A stretch of DNA of 64,000 bases from Antedon mediterranea (Eukaryota; Echinodermata; Crinoidea; Comatulida; Antedonidae): positions 8,806,001 through 8,870,000 of the forward strand of contig NC_092672.1 of NCBI RefSeq assembly GCF_964355755.1, in the 5' to 3' direction. The translations under genes were made by a program, and so were the position numbers. Of the stretch, positions 27,701-42,700 are shown piece by piece; the stretch's first letter is position 1, and each line of letters starts with the position of its first letter. The notes beneath the pieces were generated by a model. It ran no database searches. It was given only the letters and a program-made list of their open reading frames with translations, and was not told the origin of the DNA.

Positions 27701-30700
27701 GTGTAAATTATCCACGCTTTGTCTCTAATGTTTGGTAATTATCAAAACATTAGTTTTAATCGAAAAACTCGTATGTACGTAAATAAAATGTATCATTCAC
27801 ACGAAAAACAACAATGTATTTGATGATATTTCTAAAAATGAAAATATACTAAGTACATTATAATTGCTAGTGCGTGACTATGAACAACTAGATCGAACAC
27901 AATATGGTATGGTACAAGATAGTGAAGCAAACTCGGTAAACTGAACTTTCAATAAAAAATGGGCTGTTATAAATTTTAATATAAAACAGTTTTAATTAAA
28001 TACTGCGCCACCATTGGTGAAGAAGTATGTTTTTTTTTTACTTTTGTACGCAAATGTACTTGTTAACTTCCCCAATGGAAACTTCAAGAGATCGCATGGA
28101 GTGAGGAGTAAATGAAGAGATTGCTGAATGCAATAGCAAGAGTTATTCCACGGTGACCGATGGCTGGAAGATGTAGATCCAACAGCAAACCTCAATTAAA
28201 AATAACTAATACACAATAACTAACCTACTGTTAATGTGTGGTTTTCACGTAAATTATCTATATTTTAATGATTAAAAAGTTATTTGTTGAACTATTACAC
28301 TTTTCCTTTTACTAGAATGATCAAAGTTTTAATGTATATCAATATTACTGTATCGAAACAATAAAAACGTTCATATTATTTGATAGCTTATATCGCGAGA
28401 GACTGTCAATTCCTTTATTGATATTAAAACAGACGAATAACGTGACGCGTTATTAGTTTTACCTCATGAATCAAACCAGAGGGTATATGAGCACTTTCAT
28501 TAAAATCCTCTTCTTAAGGCCAATTTACACAGACGACCGGTAACGATAACAATAGAACATATATATTATTTCTTATGACCATTTACACAGAACGCCGAGC
28601 GGACGGGCGATTGAGCGGAAATCTGCTCAGGATAGAAACAGATTCGATTTTGTGAAAACACCGTGCAGTAATTCTAGCTAGACGTACAGAAACGTAAATA
28701 GGCTAGGTGTTACATGCACAAATTGCTCCGGAACTTTTCAGGGGCTTTAACTATCGTACTCACATGCGATAGTACCTAAGCATATATGTTGGACACACAG
28801 GTGTATATTGATAGTAGAACACACTTCAGGGGTGTTCCTTCCTTGAACAGGTTTTGGCTGCAGTGTTTACAATATACTGTACATTCATGTGTTTTAAGAG
28901 AAGGTGTCCCGTAAATAGTAGGGTCCATTGAATAGGTTTCGGCCGTAGTGTTTACAATATACCGTACATTCATGTGTTTGCAGAGAAAATGACCCGCAAA
29001 TAGGGGAGGGGGGGGGTGTCTGTTGAATAGGCGTTGGTCGTATTGCAGGGGTGTCTCAACGAAGGGTTTATACCGTAGGTACATATTGTATAGTGCTCAA
29101 TGCATTTGAGGGACCATTATTTGATCAGTTCTTATTCGTCCCGAGTACTGCAAGTTTAGCATGGAAAATTACTTTATTATTATATTCCTCTATGATAGGT
29201 ACGATTAGCTACACTCTACACAAACGCGTTAAAATTGACATAGCGTGAACCAGCCCTGAATTTAGTATGACAATAGTTGGCTAAATAAAAAAAAGCTCAT
29301 AAAACAAATGACTTTCATTGCAACAAGGATTTAATAATAATTACCCCGAGGAGATATACTTTTATTGATATGTATATCGCAAATGCTTTTGGCGTTAAAC
29401 GATGTGCTCATAAACGTACGATGGATCATTTATTGCTAAAATATAACGTTTAATTTCTACAAATATTTTTATAGAATTTGATTCAAACGCATAAAAGACA
29501 AACGGTTGAAAAGTGATTGTAAATTTCTTTTTTTTTGTTTTGTTTTGTGTCTGTTGTTGTGTTGTAAAGGTATCAACATGTGCTGATACTAAATATTAAA
29601 AGTTTTTCAATTTAAACAGTAACTTAATAAACTAATATATTTTAATTTGGAATTGCTACCGTAGACACGCACGTATGGGCGTCAAAAGATAATTTACTTA
29701 TAATATATATTCATGTTTTTTTTCTACTTATTCATAATTGAATTGATTAATAATCAAATTACATTATAAATATAAAATTGAAAGATCGATATTGTTACTG
29801 CTTCATCAACTTGTCAACATAAAGATGATTACAAAATAATGTATTACTCGTATTTTTTATAAACATATTCAAAGTTCAAAGTTTATTAACTTCAACAAAG
29901 TTATCGGATGCTGATTTGTACAGCGACGAGCAATACGTCAATACGTAAGTTCCGATGATTGGTAATTAACTTAATAAATTTTAATGTCACATAATAGTTA
30001 TTGACTTTTACTATAAACTGCACTAACAAAATCATTTACCTCATAAAATCGTAAACCGAAAAAATAGAGTAGAATTTTATTCCAGAAGATAATGAGATTT
30101 TTGTTAGATTTAAAGATGTATTGTCCCCCAAAATCATGAAAAATAAAGATTTTTAAAATCGGACTTTGAATAGGCCATTTTGCAGTTTTAATGAAGTTGT
30201 TCACTTCCATAAGAAAAAAAACGGGGGAAAAATTATTTCACCTATAAAAAGAGAAAATAAACAGTTAAATTACCCAAAAACTCATTGTCTTCCAGACAAT
30301 TTGACCATTTTTTGCTTTAAATTACATTTTTCTCAGGTAAATAAATTTTTTTCAGACCCAATTTTTGGTGAGAGTGAATAACTATTATGTGACATTAAAA
30401 TAACATATTCAACAAAAAAATTTAAAAAAATATTTTTTTAGGGGGACTATATATCTTTAACTATTTGTCTTTTTTTTTATATCTTTTGTTATATATATAT
30501 TTTTTGTGTAAACCTTTTTATATTTTGTTTTTGTTCTGTGTTTTATTTGTTTTTTATGAGCCAATAAAGGAATTGAATTATAACCGAAATAATTCTGTTT
30601 TCATGTTTTGGGAGACAATAGATTTTTAACTAATCAAAATTATCATAATTTAACAATTTTTTATCATCGTCATCATCAACAACCGTCTGTAGTTGTATAA

Positions 30701-33700
30701 TCATCATCTTGTGTTCTGACGTGATTATTTTATCGTCTATACGTAAACATTTATAAATACGTCTCTACTGAAACATATACATACACAACCAACAAATAAC
30801 GGCATGGTCTAATGCTAACTGATCACATGACTAAAAATAACAACGCGTAAAAATATAAAAGATCATTCGCAGATTCACACTTAATCCAAACAGAGTTCAG
30901 TACAAACTGTGTGCTTATGAATAAATTGGCGTTCATAAAACAGATTTAGATAATACATATTCTACAAGTTTATTCCAGTTTCTACAATATGAATACAAGC
31001 TAGTCGTTCCATTTGTTTTAATGATTTTGAGGGATTTTCAAGATTACTTGTGTTGGTCAATGTAATGCAGACGACTGGATTTCAATTATGAGTTGATGAG
31101 ACGATTAAGTCTATCCCCTTAGCAGTAGAGTTTATTTAATCAATTAAGGCTGTCAAAATATCTGGGTTTTTACAGATGATGTTTGTAGATTTTTGTTATT
31201 AATGTTTTATGTTTTATATATAGGCCTATTTAAATCTGTCACTGGTAATTAATGAAAGTGTATCGATCTATTGATGGCGCTGTTGCAGCGCGTTGGAGGT
31301 AAAAAGGGTAAAATCTTATATGAAATTGAAAATAAAATGGTAATTGAAGGCGTGTCCCTATAAAAAGCGACATTTTGTTTTCACGTAGCGCACTAACCTT
31401 TTTGGGCTATCCTGGAAAATCTTTTATAAATGTATTATTTGTAGGACTAATGTTAGTAATTTATGTTATCACTTTGTATGTATTGTTTATGATGAATCAA
31501 ATCACTAGACTACCTGCAGCTGTCGAATATAAGAGTCATTCTCTATTTTTATAAAAACTATATCTTCAGGGCATCATGCAACTACACTAAGTAATAATGA
31601 AGGTACGGTAACAGCAATAGAATGAATGTAATAATAATTCATATGCAGACACAAGATTTAGATGACATTATCTTGAAAGATATAAACATTAAATTCGTAT
31701 CAATACAAGACAAAACTGATTAATAATTGATAAACTCATAAGTATAACAAAGCTTAAAGAATATTGATGTTCAATAATAATGATGTCTTAATTGTCACTG
31801 TCCTATCTATTAATATTGATCACTCTCAATTCCAACTGATTACCCTACTTCACAACTTGAGGTGTCATTTGACGCGAAAAATAACGATTTTTCTATTAAC
31901 TGATATTCGTTTGTGGAATTCCCTAGGGCAATTAGTAAAGTAAGGGACGGAAACGATTGCACATGCAAAAAGATAGCATAATCAATGTTGGAAATGGAGA
32001 CCTTTATAACCATCGTCTCTAATAACTATCTCCTATAACACTGTACATCTTATGAATTCTTTATTCTATCGTCATCAAATAACGCTCAATACACTTTCGA
32101 TTCTCACCTCGGAAAGGCAGTACAAAACTAAGCTTTGATCAATACTCTTTTTCGTTTTAATGCGCATTAAAAGCCAGAATTTACTCCCAAAGGACAATAT
32201 CATCCTTCCCCAGAGGAAATTCTAAGTCCAATATAAATAGAATAAGAATAGACGTGACCAATAACTAAGTGGTAATAAGTGACCAAAACAAACGCATATT
32301 GACCGAAAAACAGGTGTCATCGTAAGTATGGGAAGAACCCATTAATACTAAGGATCATCTTTCAATTATCATACAGGTTTATTAATACAGTGTAGTGATA
32401 CCTTTTAGAAAGCATTCGATATTTCTAAAATTGAATATTATTAATAGTTTGAATCTCAGAAAGGTGCCATAGACAATGTATAGATAAATTCACACAATTC
32501 CCATCCGATAAAACTATACGGTAACATGTCTGGCGACAATAACCAACGTACAGTATCTGACAGCGTGGTCATCCCATGTGATACTGAAGCGTATCCTCCT
32601 GAGACGCAATACTGTATATCCTCGTGTTCTGCAAGCATGATGATCGACTGATTGACAATACAAATTAATACATTATGTAGATCAAAATAATAGTTTCTGC
32701 TAATATTGAGATTTGAGGTTTTAGACAAAAATGAAAAAAACTTCATAGCTGAAATATATCTCAAAGAGAAACAGTTGTACTAGTAGCAATAGTACATGGG
32801 TGTCGATGAATACTAAAAGAAAATGTAGGTAAAAAAGTAAGTAAGTAAGCGTAAGGCATTGACCACGTGTTGAGTAGAATGGAAGAACTTGACGAGATCA
32901 GAAGAAGCTTAGCCAAATACATACCATTATTGACAAAATGCCCACAATCTTCACCATAATACATAACATCACATCATGTTTATTGTAAATAAGGTGGAAT
33001 ATATCAGAAGTGAATTTATAGTAGCTATTAATTAGTGTGCAAATTGAATAGAGAAATGTTAACGTTGAATTAATAACGAGCAAGAAGATATCAATTTTGA
33101 ATTCAAATTATCTTACAATAGACGGTATTTAGAGAGGTAGATATAATAATGTGGATTACGATGTTAAAATTCACAAATAAAAAGATTCAGGCATTTGTCT
33201 CCAGATGGACTGATCATATAAACCAGAACCTTTTCAAAAGAATTACATTTAGGTCTACACTGTATACATTTAAAATGTAATTTTCATCAAAGGAAGCATA
33301 TTGGAATCTTGTTAGACTTCTTTTGTGTTATGCATGAAAAATGCATATCTATCTATTTATCGTCGAACGTTATCGTCCTAGTGTAAATGGGCCTTAACAT
33401 TCCTAACAGGTATATGCTATTTCCCATATTTGTTTTTACAATAATTGACCTAGATGAACACTTTATTTAAGTTAAATTTTGAGTTTATTTATAGATGAAA
33501 CATACTATTCTAATTGCTGAATTCACATTTCTACAAAATGAACCTAGTAAGAAATGAACATCTATATTATTATGAATGGTTTAATAATGGGAATAATTAT
33601 TGTTCTATGTTTTCATAAATATGCGTGGGTAGACTAAACAATCATATACTTGATGAGTTTGACATTCTGAAATGTAGACAATTACGAATTTTGTTTATTT

Positions 33701-36700
33701 AAGAATATAGACACCAAATTCACACTCTGTGTTTACATTCAGTCTTAAATCAATGAGTCATAGTTTGTGCATAATTTAGTGTTAGTTTAAAAGGTTAGAG
33801 AATTAAGAGTAATTTTCTCGCATTTAGTCGTTTAGTATTATAACATAGATGGAGGAGGTACGTGTGTTCTATACCTTTTACCGTTTGGAAAAAGACAGTT
33901 TGCCTAGTTTACGCGTTTCTGAAGCGGTCACTAGATTACTATCTAACTGACTATTGCAATTCAGTTATACAAGTCTAATTGACTATTGCAAGTCAGTTAG
34001 ACAAGTCTAAATAGACTAGATAGCATCTAGTGACAGCTAGAGAATTAGGTGCCTAGCTAAACGGTACTGCTAAAGCTTCTCTGGGTTGGCCTGTGAAGAG
34101 CCACGGATTCAATACTTAGAACAAAAACAAAAGGAAGCAAATTATAACGTAACGAACATCTGCGCATGCTTAATCAATCAAATAGCTTTTCTATTTTACG
34201 AAAATTATGAACATTTTGGATATATAGTGTTAGCTTTTGCGTCTAATTACAAGAAAACAATAAATGCACTAAAACAAGCACAGCAGTGTTGTGATCATAT
34301 CTTTCTTTATATTTCTCCTTACATCATTATCTATCAATCTATCTAACCTAATGTCACCTTCTGCACTCAATTTTATCTTTCTATTGTTGCATCAACAAAA
34401 CGCACTTTACCGTGTTTCAATGCTATGTTTCATTATATCAATCAATCAAGGATCAAAGGAATTGCAATGTTTTTTAGAAAGATTCAAAGCGGCGGCTTCA
34501 ATTCCACGCGTTATTACAATGACTCTATGACCAAATAAATGGTACGGCATGTTTTCTTTTCAATTTCCATCTGATATATGTGCTTTATATCTGCCGCTGT
34601 CTTCCTTCTAAAACTTATTAAAGATGACAAACGGAAGCGATATTTGAACAGATAGTTTATGTTTAACAAAAATGATTTCTTGTCGCTCCAAGACATAAAA
34701 GTCCTAGTTGCCTGAAACATTTTTATACACAATTGTTTACAATTGGAAACACAAAATCAATTTAACGAAAAATTATTGATAGATTAAAACAAGGGATAGG
34801 CCTACAAAGATGTTTATATTTTTTACAGTGGAACATTGGTTTACCGTAGATCTAGATCTCTGTAGTCAGTGGTGGTACCGTAATTTTTACAAAAGATTTG
34901 GAAGGCCTATTATAAAATCCTGAAGTCGGTAAGCTCTAAAATGCAACATTCATGACTATAAACTATACTTGTTAGCGGCACTGTAACTTACCAAATACTA
35001 CACATTGTTATATAGATACCCAATTAGAACCATTAGGACTAAATATTATGGATGAAAAAAGCATCCAACAATTCTTCTACAAACTATTAATACTTGTTAT
35101 ATATACACATTTCATTCATGCAACGTAAGGTAAGAACTAGATAAACAAGATCATAATAATAATAATGACATAGAAAGAACATAGATAAACTGAAGATAAC
35201 ACAGAATTAAACAAAAACAAATTATTTTTTAACTTACTGCAGTGAACTCAACTGTTGATGGGTCACCGGTCACCGATCCATCCGGGTTCCTATAACCTGC
35301 GTAGCTAATGAGCTGGGGGTTCCAAACTCTGAAATCATGTTTACCATCGGTTCGATTTGGAAACACTGTAATTGCTGACCTATTAACGAATGGATATCAG
35401 TTTAGTAATAACTCCATATATAATGCTAAATTATTATATTATGTTAAATATGAATAAGAATTTGTCTATAACAATCGAGCACAGGTCTTTAGCAATATCT
35501 GACCATTTCTGGGGTCTATAGAAACAGGTTTTACAAAATTATGTGACCTATTTACCTACCACAAAGTATATTGTTTTATTTGTATTTTTAACTAATTTTT
35601 GTAACATTTTGCCCTTTATTTTATTTACCTGATCTGCACATGTGTTGTGCTTAGATTATACATGGAGCTACCCTCCATGTGTTATAGTGTGTAGTATAGC
35701 TTTTATTATATAACACCTATATAAATTCCTGTCATTTGATTGGACGAATGTGGGTCACATGGCGTGCAATAGTACGCACTATTCAACGATCGTTAAATAG
35801 TACTTTTTGAAACATTTTTGTGTACGAAAAAAAAACGTCTAGATGTTATATAAAACAAATAATAAATGTTTTGTATTCGTGTAATGGTACAAATAATGGG
35901 ACTTGGTGAATGATGAAAGGTTATATCAACTCGGCTTTGCCTCGTTGATATAACCTTTCATCATTCACCTCGTGCCATTATTTGTACCATTGCACTCATA
36001 AACATTCATTATTTGTATAATATGTATATAGTTTATAGTTTGTAGTATAGCTTTTAATATGTATATAGTTTATAGTGTGTAGTATAGCTTTTAATATGTA
36101 TATAGTCTATAGTTTGTAGTATAGCTTTTAATATGTATATAATCTATAGTTTGTAGTATAGCTTTTAATATGTATATAGTTTATAGTTTGTAGTATAGCT
36201 TTTAATATGTATATAGTCTATAGTTTGTAGTATAGCTTTTAATATGTATATATTTTTTTATGTTGCTTTTGTTTTGTTTCCTTTCATTATTTTGCGCAAT
36301 TGTTCTAATGTTTTATTTTTGTTGCACCACTAACGACAGTGTGTGCCACTGATAACAAAGTGGTGACCAATAAATAAATAAAAATAAATAAATAGTACCA
36401 ATACTGCAGCGGTCCACTTCGAAAAATGGCATGATACCTTATTTTGTCATTGCTTAGGTCTTTGAAAGAAAGAACACTCGTGAGTAGGTCAAAACAGACA
36501 AAAGGTTAGGTAACTTCTTTTCTAGGCGTGAATTCAGAAAAATTCAAAAGAGAAAATATTTAAAAAGACTTTTAGCTTACGTTATGACTTTTATACCATA
36601 GTATCACAAGTTTGTTGTTATTGATATGAATTTATAAATGCATAGGGCCTGTATCTAAGATAAATAAAGGCAGTTACAATTATTATATTTTTCTGTCGAG

Positions 36701-39700
36701 GAAAACAATTTTTCAATGTACATTTTCTATATATGGAACGAATACAGATTTGATTTGATTTTGATTTGATTACCATTCGATCATAAATTATCTCATCATC
36801 ACGTGATACAAAATTAACTTGTTTTTAATAAAGAGATAAAGAGATACGTTTGACCTATATTTGTTGTCAATATCATTAGAACTAACGGCGGCATCGTAGC
36901 AGAGAAGTGAAAAAGTACATTGAGCGTGTATTATAAAAATAATGTTCATTTAATAACAACGAAAATAACGTTTGATTGATATTTAATTATTTTAGCTGAA
37001 CAGTTTCGCTTTAGATTGTTTCATTATTTCACAATGATTAATGAAATGCTTTTACCATACAGAATGGTGTAATACTATATCAGCTGATTCATAGTACATA
37101 ACCGGTTGGTATTACCTTATTGAATCAGAATTCGGTTAGGAAACAGACATTCTATAAAGGATAGAATCAAAGACTGGATGCCAATTATAACGCTTTTGAA
37201 ACGTTGTTAACGGTTAATCGCACATACAGGGTCCACCCCAGTTTGGTGAACAACTGTGCTATGCTAAATCTATATTGATTAAGTGTCCTGTTTCTTTATA
37301 TGTTATATAGGCCGATTCAACGACTTCTGGAAACATAAGCAAATAAATGATAAAATGCATCAGGTTTAGCCTTAGGGAGTCAGGTCGATGTTATATATTT
37401 AGACGAACATCCTACCTTTGATCAGATGATTATCCTTGTATCTCAATTTTGCTAAAGTGTTCAACGTCTCCTAGTATAGAAGTAATAGTGTACTTAAAGT
37501 TTTATTAGGCGAATCTCAGTTAAAGTGCGTTCGTCTATTTTTTTGGGCCAAAACGTTATTGCCTACAAAACTCTACATTTATAGGTTTCAGACAATTACA
37601 TTGGTTACATTATATTGCTAATAATACTGGTTTTAGGCTAATTGTCATTATACTAATTAGCCTTGCTATTATGGGTAAATGATGATTGGACTGGAAATAC
37701 ATCAACTTTCAGTTAAATATAACATAACATAATTGAAAGAAACATGAAAGTTAAACAATAGGCCTAGAAGAAAAAAAAAAATAATATTGGATGTCAGCTT
37801 TCGTACGCACGACAGGCAATATTAAACGATTATTTTAAGTTTTATTCAATTTTACAAGTTTTTTTAATAATGCTTCAAAACAAACACATTTGGTATAGAA
37901 ACAAGGCCAACAGCCATAAGTCGCGTGCTAAAACGCATAGTGATACCGGACCGACAGACAGACAGACCGACAGACCGACAGACCGACCGCCCGACCGACA
38001 TAGTGAACTATAGAGTCGAATTGAATTGTTGAATAGGGCTAATTTACTGTCACATATTAAGTATTCACATTCATACCAAAAACTATTAGATCAAACATTA
38101 CTTGATAAGACTGTATTAAAGAAAAATAACGGCTCTTTCTGGTTAAATTTAGCAACTTATATTTATTCACAAAGTTAGAATAACGTTATTACAGATACAA
38201 AATATTCAAAGTTTGATTTTTCTTTTCTTTATTTTCATGTTTCTTTTTTAGAGGAGAGGGAATGAGAGGGAATACATCTTTAGGAATTGGAAGTGTATTT
38301 TTTTTTCAAGCTATGTTTTGTGAATATTTAAACCTACGAATCTAGAATTGATACGTAAGCCTGTTATCAACTAAGTTGCAATATAACTTCAATTTAACCT
38401 TAATTGCCATCCCATATACTATGTTCTGATTTCTAATTATTCTAACATCTAACAATGCAAAACTGCAAGGTATGTCGCTTAAAGCAACTTCGGCAATTTA
38501 ACAATTGACAGGTAAAAAAGTACATATCTATTCAAAAACCTTCTTATCTTCTATCGTGTTTTAATTTCAGTTCCAATTGACATGTGTAACTAAAGAGAAG
38601 ATTTACAGCTATGGCAGCGTGTTTCTAATGAACTGAAACTATGTCGCTTTCGTTTTTCTTCATTAAACGTATACTGATAATTGGATAAGTGGAAAATGGG
38701 ATAATTAGGTACATACTGTAGGAAACATATATATAGAGTACCGTACATATGATTTTCTTTTCCACAGCATGGTTATTCATAAAATTGTCTTGTCATTATT
38801 GTTTCACACTGATAACCCGTTCGATACCATCAACTTCTGCATATCATTTTCCGCTCTTTCAGTTCCAAAATATGGCCTACTGGAAGTTGAGAGTGTATTT
38901 CTTTGCCTATCAACAACGGTATGCCTAATTTTGTGTCCATTTAAATATTTGTTTAATTGGGGGTATACTGTACATCATTTTGTCCATTGTTTTCTTAATA
39001 ACTTCTTTTAAATCTACCTTATAAGTAAGTGGAGTAAATTTGGAAATAATTACCAAGAAAATGTAACTAATTGATTAAGTTAGTTTATTGATTATTGAGT
39101 GAGTGAGTGGCCGAGCGGTTAAGACAGTGGAACCGTAATTACGTAGCCATAACATCGGCAGGGGTTCGAGGCTCACTCGCTCCATGGTTCTGGTGGTAGA
39201 ACGAGTCTTCTCGGATAAGGACTATAAACCGTAGGTCCAGTGTACACATCTAGCTCGTGTGCACTTTAAAGAACCTAGTACATCTTTCGAGACGAGTAGA
39301 GGGTTACCCCGGTGTATTAGTACATCACAGCCACTGATCACCAACTGGGCCCTCTGGGAGACCAGTCTTTGACTGAAGAGGTTACCCAGTATAAATATAA
39401 ATTTCAATTCAATTCAATTCAATTAATACGCTAGATGTAATCTTTATTACAACATACAAACTGTATTTAGAACATAAGGAAATTAGCGCCTCCAATGGTT
39501 TATTTTCTATAGTTTTTTTATTCTACAGTATTGATTATTGTTTATCCATCTTTCAAATTGACACGTTTTGATTTATTGAAAAGAAAACCATTATAGTAAC
39601 CGTTTGGTTTGATTAATACGATGTAAACTTTTCCATTGTGTATTCAACATTATTGGTTATATGATACAAGGCGTATTATCATCATCATTCATTTATCGAT

Positions 39701-42700
39701 TTTTATGTTGCGCTTATACAAAACAATTGGGTTAACAGTATATCATATGTACTAAGATAAATAGATTTCATGTTAATATCCATGAAATACATTGCCTTGT
39801 TAAGGACACTGATAACTCACAAAGTAGAAGTCATGCCATTACTTAACACGTTGAATAGTGTCACTGATGAATACCTGAAATACAATCCCAAAAATGTTCC
39901 CGGTTCTCTATTGTATTCAGTACTTAACAGGTTAAAGAATTTCGTAATAAAAACAGTTGTGAATTGTCCTCAAAGCTACAAATGTGGCTACTGTTAAGTC
40001 TAAAGAACAAGGTATAATAATACTTTATTCTTTAGACATAATAGTGGCCACATTTGTGACTTTGAACACAATACACAACTGTTTGTATAACGAACGCAAT
40101 TTTTATAACCGTTTAGTTAAATCACGAACATTCATTGCGCAAAAATGAAAAGGCTTAATGCACATTTGATGGTAAGAAGATTAATAATGGGTGTGACATG
40201 CCGTACTGGAATAACCGGCTTAAAAATAAGATATACGTTAAAACAACACAAAGTCCGTAACATTACAGTTTATCTAATACATTTTCAGTTTAATGAAGTT
40301 CAACTCAACCTAATTGGATAAACTAGCACACATAACACACGTGACCTGCGTACATTAAGTTTACTTGTATCAATCGAGTCGCAATTACCATGTCATCAGT
40401 TGTAATTCTGCCCACGGTAAAACGAGTGATGTACGAGTATTTTATGCCTCCCCCGTTTATATGAGTTCAATGTATTATCTTTCTTCAATTTGATGTATTT
40501 TAATGCAAAAATAAGTTTCCGTGCCATTACACGACTCCTTAGACCTGTGTTTGGTTGCTCAACACTGCACTGGTATGTACAAAAGTGACTGTATAGGGCA
40601 GTGTAATAACTATCTAAAAATGATTCAGCAAACAAACACATTTTACCCATTTATTACTAACATACCACAAGGGGCGATAAAGGTAGGGGCGTGAGTGAGT
40701 ATAAATACATACCTGAGATTTCCTTTGTTAGTTCCGTAACTTATGTGATTACAAATTGCCTGAAACATTTCACGTGCTGTAAAGATGTTTCGTGCATCAA
40801 ACACCTGTAAGACAAAACCAAATAGGCAAATTACACTGCATATCACCAGTCCTGTTATAGCAGTAAATACCATTAACTCAGTACGAATACTTTTTTTATA
40901 CGAACTATCAAGTCATGAACTTCAATTTGGTTCTTTTAAAGTATTATAGTCTTGAACAGAAAGTCTGGTAAATGCCTTTAGTCTAACTACCCAGTATACA
41001 TTAAAGGTTGTTTCATTTAGCTGAGACAAGTCGTACCTGCTTGGGACGATCTTTTCAAAACACTGACACATCTGCACTATTTATGAGAAAGTGACGAAAT
41101 TTGGATGCTGAGTTTAGACTACTAAAACCACACAACATACACTTACATTTTCAAATTAATTTATACATTTTGAAAGATTCCATAAGACTGTTTGTGGTTG
41201 TTCTTTTAAAAAATAGTTTACCTTTTGACTGAGTGAATAATACAAAAGAAAGGCAATTAAGATTTATAACGCCTATATATAAAGTCATGTGATTTGTTAT
41301 GAATCATTGTTATAAGATAAACGTTAATGGATATTAGTGACGTCATGAAAATGGATGGATGGATGGATGGATGAAAAATACAAATATTAAATTCAGAATA
41401 CCCCTCCCCCACCCCACATAAATGAGGTTTTAATGATAAAAGAAAAGTGAATTTGTCGCCTAATACTATTTGACGCCCTCTTTGATTTCACACATTATAA
41501 TGTACAAGACATCGACACAAATAACGTACAAAGATGTACTGATACTTTTGCTCAGTTATTGCCTCTAGGCTAAACATGATTAAGGTAACAGAATTTAGGG
41601 CATTTGTGTGTTACATTTTAAAAATCTAACAACAATCAGGTACAAATGACGTCATTGGCACTATAATTATAGCAAAGAAGTTTATCTCCGTTTACAGATT
41701 TGTTATTGTAGGACTATTAACAAATTCATGAGTCGAAATGAATGTAACATTTACGATTCTTTTGAATATTACTGTAGATATAATACAGTAATTATCCCCT
41801 AACTTGTCTGGAATAATAACGATTTCGAATCATTTAACAAACAAGAAAAATGACAGCATTTTCTTAAATCTTTGATTATTAAAAATATGGAAAGTGTTAA
41901 AATCATCTTTACTATTTAAATTATTAAATACTATTTTACAATTTATAAACTTTTCTGTAAAACACTATTTACAGATCAAATATATAATTGTTATCGTTTT
42001 TTTATAAAATTTAAATTTAAAGTATTCAGAAACATTTTTAAGTTAAGAAACTACTTAGACCGAGTGATTTTAATGTTCCACAAAGAAAGGAGTAAAGACC
42101 ATTAGGCTAAAGACGCTTAAACATTGAGAATAATCAGTGTATAAACGTGACAATAGCGCCCCCAGCGGTTTATTATGATTCTATACGCAATGAAAATGGT
42201 ATCTACCCGGGGTCCATGAAACCAACTTATCCGGGTGAATAACTAAACCTATATAATTATTGCTAAATACCTATATCATACCTATACAAAATTATTCGTG
42301 AATCTTAATGCTGCCTCTAACAACCACAGTGCTTACCAAACGCAATATTGTTGTATTATTATCCATCGTTATTTCAACTTTTATGAACAAAATTCTCAGC
42401 ATTTATTTGGAAATGTGACATATTTTACATAATCTTCATAGATATCTCTTATCAAACGTTTGTAATTTAAAATCATCTTTAAGATGGAATATCGCGAACA
42501 GACATGATTAAGGTTGAGTTTTAGTCGTTCCTTGAACCAATATTATGATCGTAAAATTCCTATCCCATTACTTAAAAATGATTTGTACTAGCCTCCTATT
42601 GGTCATATGAGCAATGTTATGAATACAGTTGGTTCAAGCCGTCAAACTAACAAAATACCATATTCAATGTCTGATAAAACGTTTTTATTCCTCGTTTAAT

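Larger units (their letters stand above)
24121..35237 (-). other. NOS intron 5 (11.1 kb)
   Basis: It contains a family A MITE (24805-24948), a 5'-truncated SINE (25402-25682), a short ACAAATTATG repeat (25925-26036), a degenerate 86-95 bp tandem repeat (28842-29060), a TTAAAGATG-type MITE (30110-30460) and a short inverted-repeat unit (33926-34040). Other sequence is AT-rich and shows no exon or RNA gene. Confidence 0.88.
35380..40712 (-). other. NOS intron 4 (5.3 kb)
   Basis: It holds a long hairpin (35842-36018), a 37 bp minisatellite (36020-36252), possible retroelement 3' tails (36280-36400 and 36680-36770), a GACA/GACC microsatellite (37951-38001), a full-length SINE (39097-39423) and a second long hairpin (39920-40125). 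No exon was recognised. Confidence 0.88.

Noticed and set aside
29998-30381. Open frames of 70 and 71 codons
   Set aside because: Both overlap the TTAAAGATG-type MITE and are Lys/Phe/Asn-rich translations of AT-rich repeat DNA.
39770-39997. 75-codon frame with a Cys-containing end
   Set aside because: It runs into the arm of the 39.9-40.1 kb hairpin, has no splice context and resembles no protein I know.
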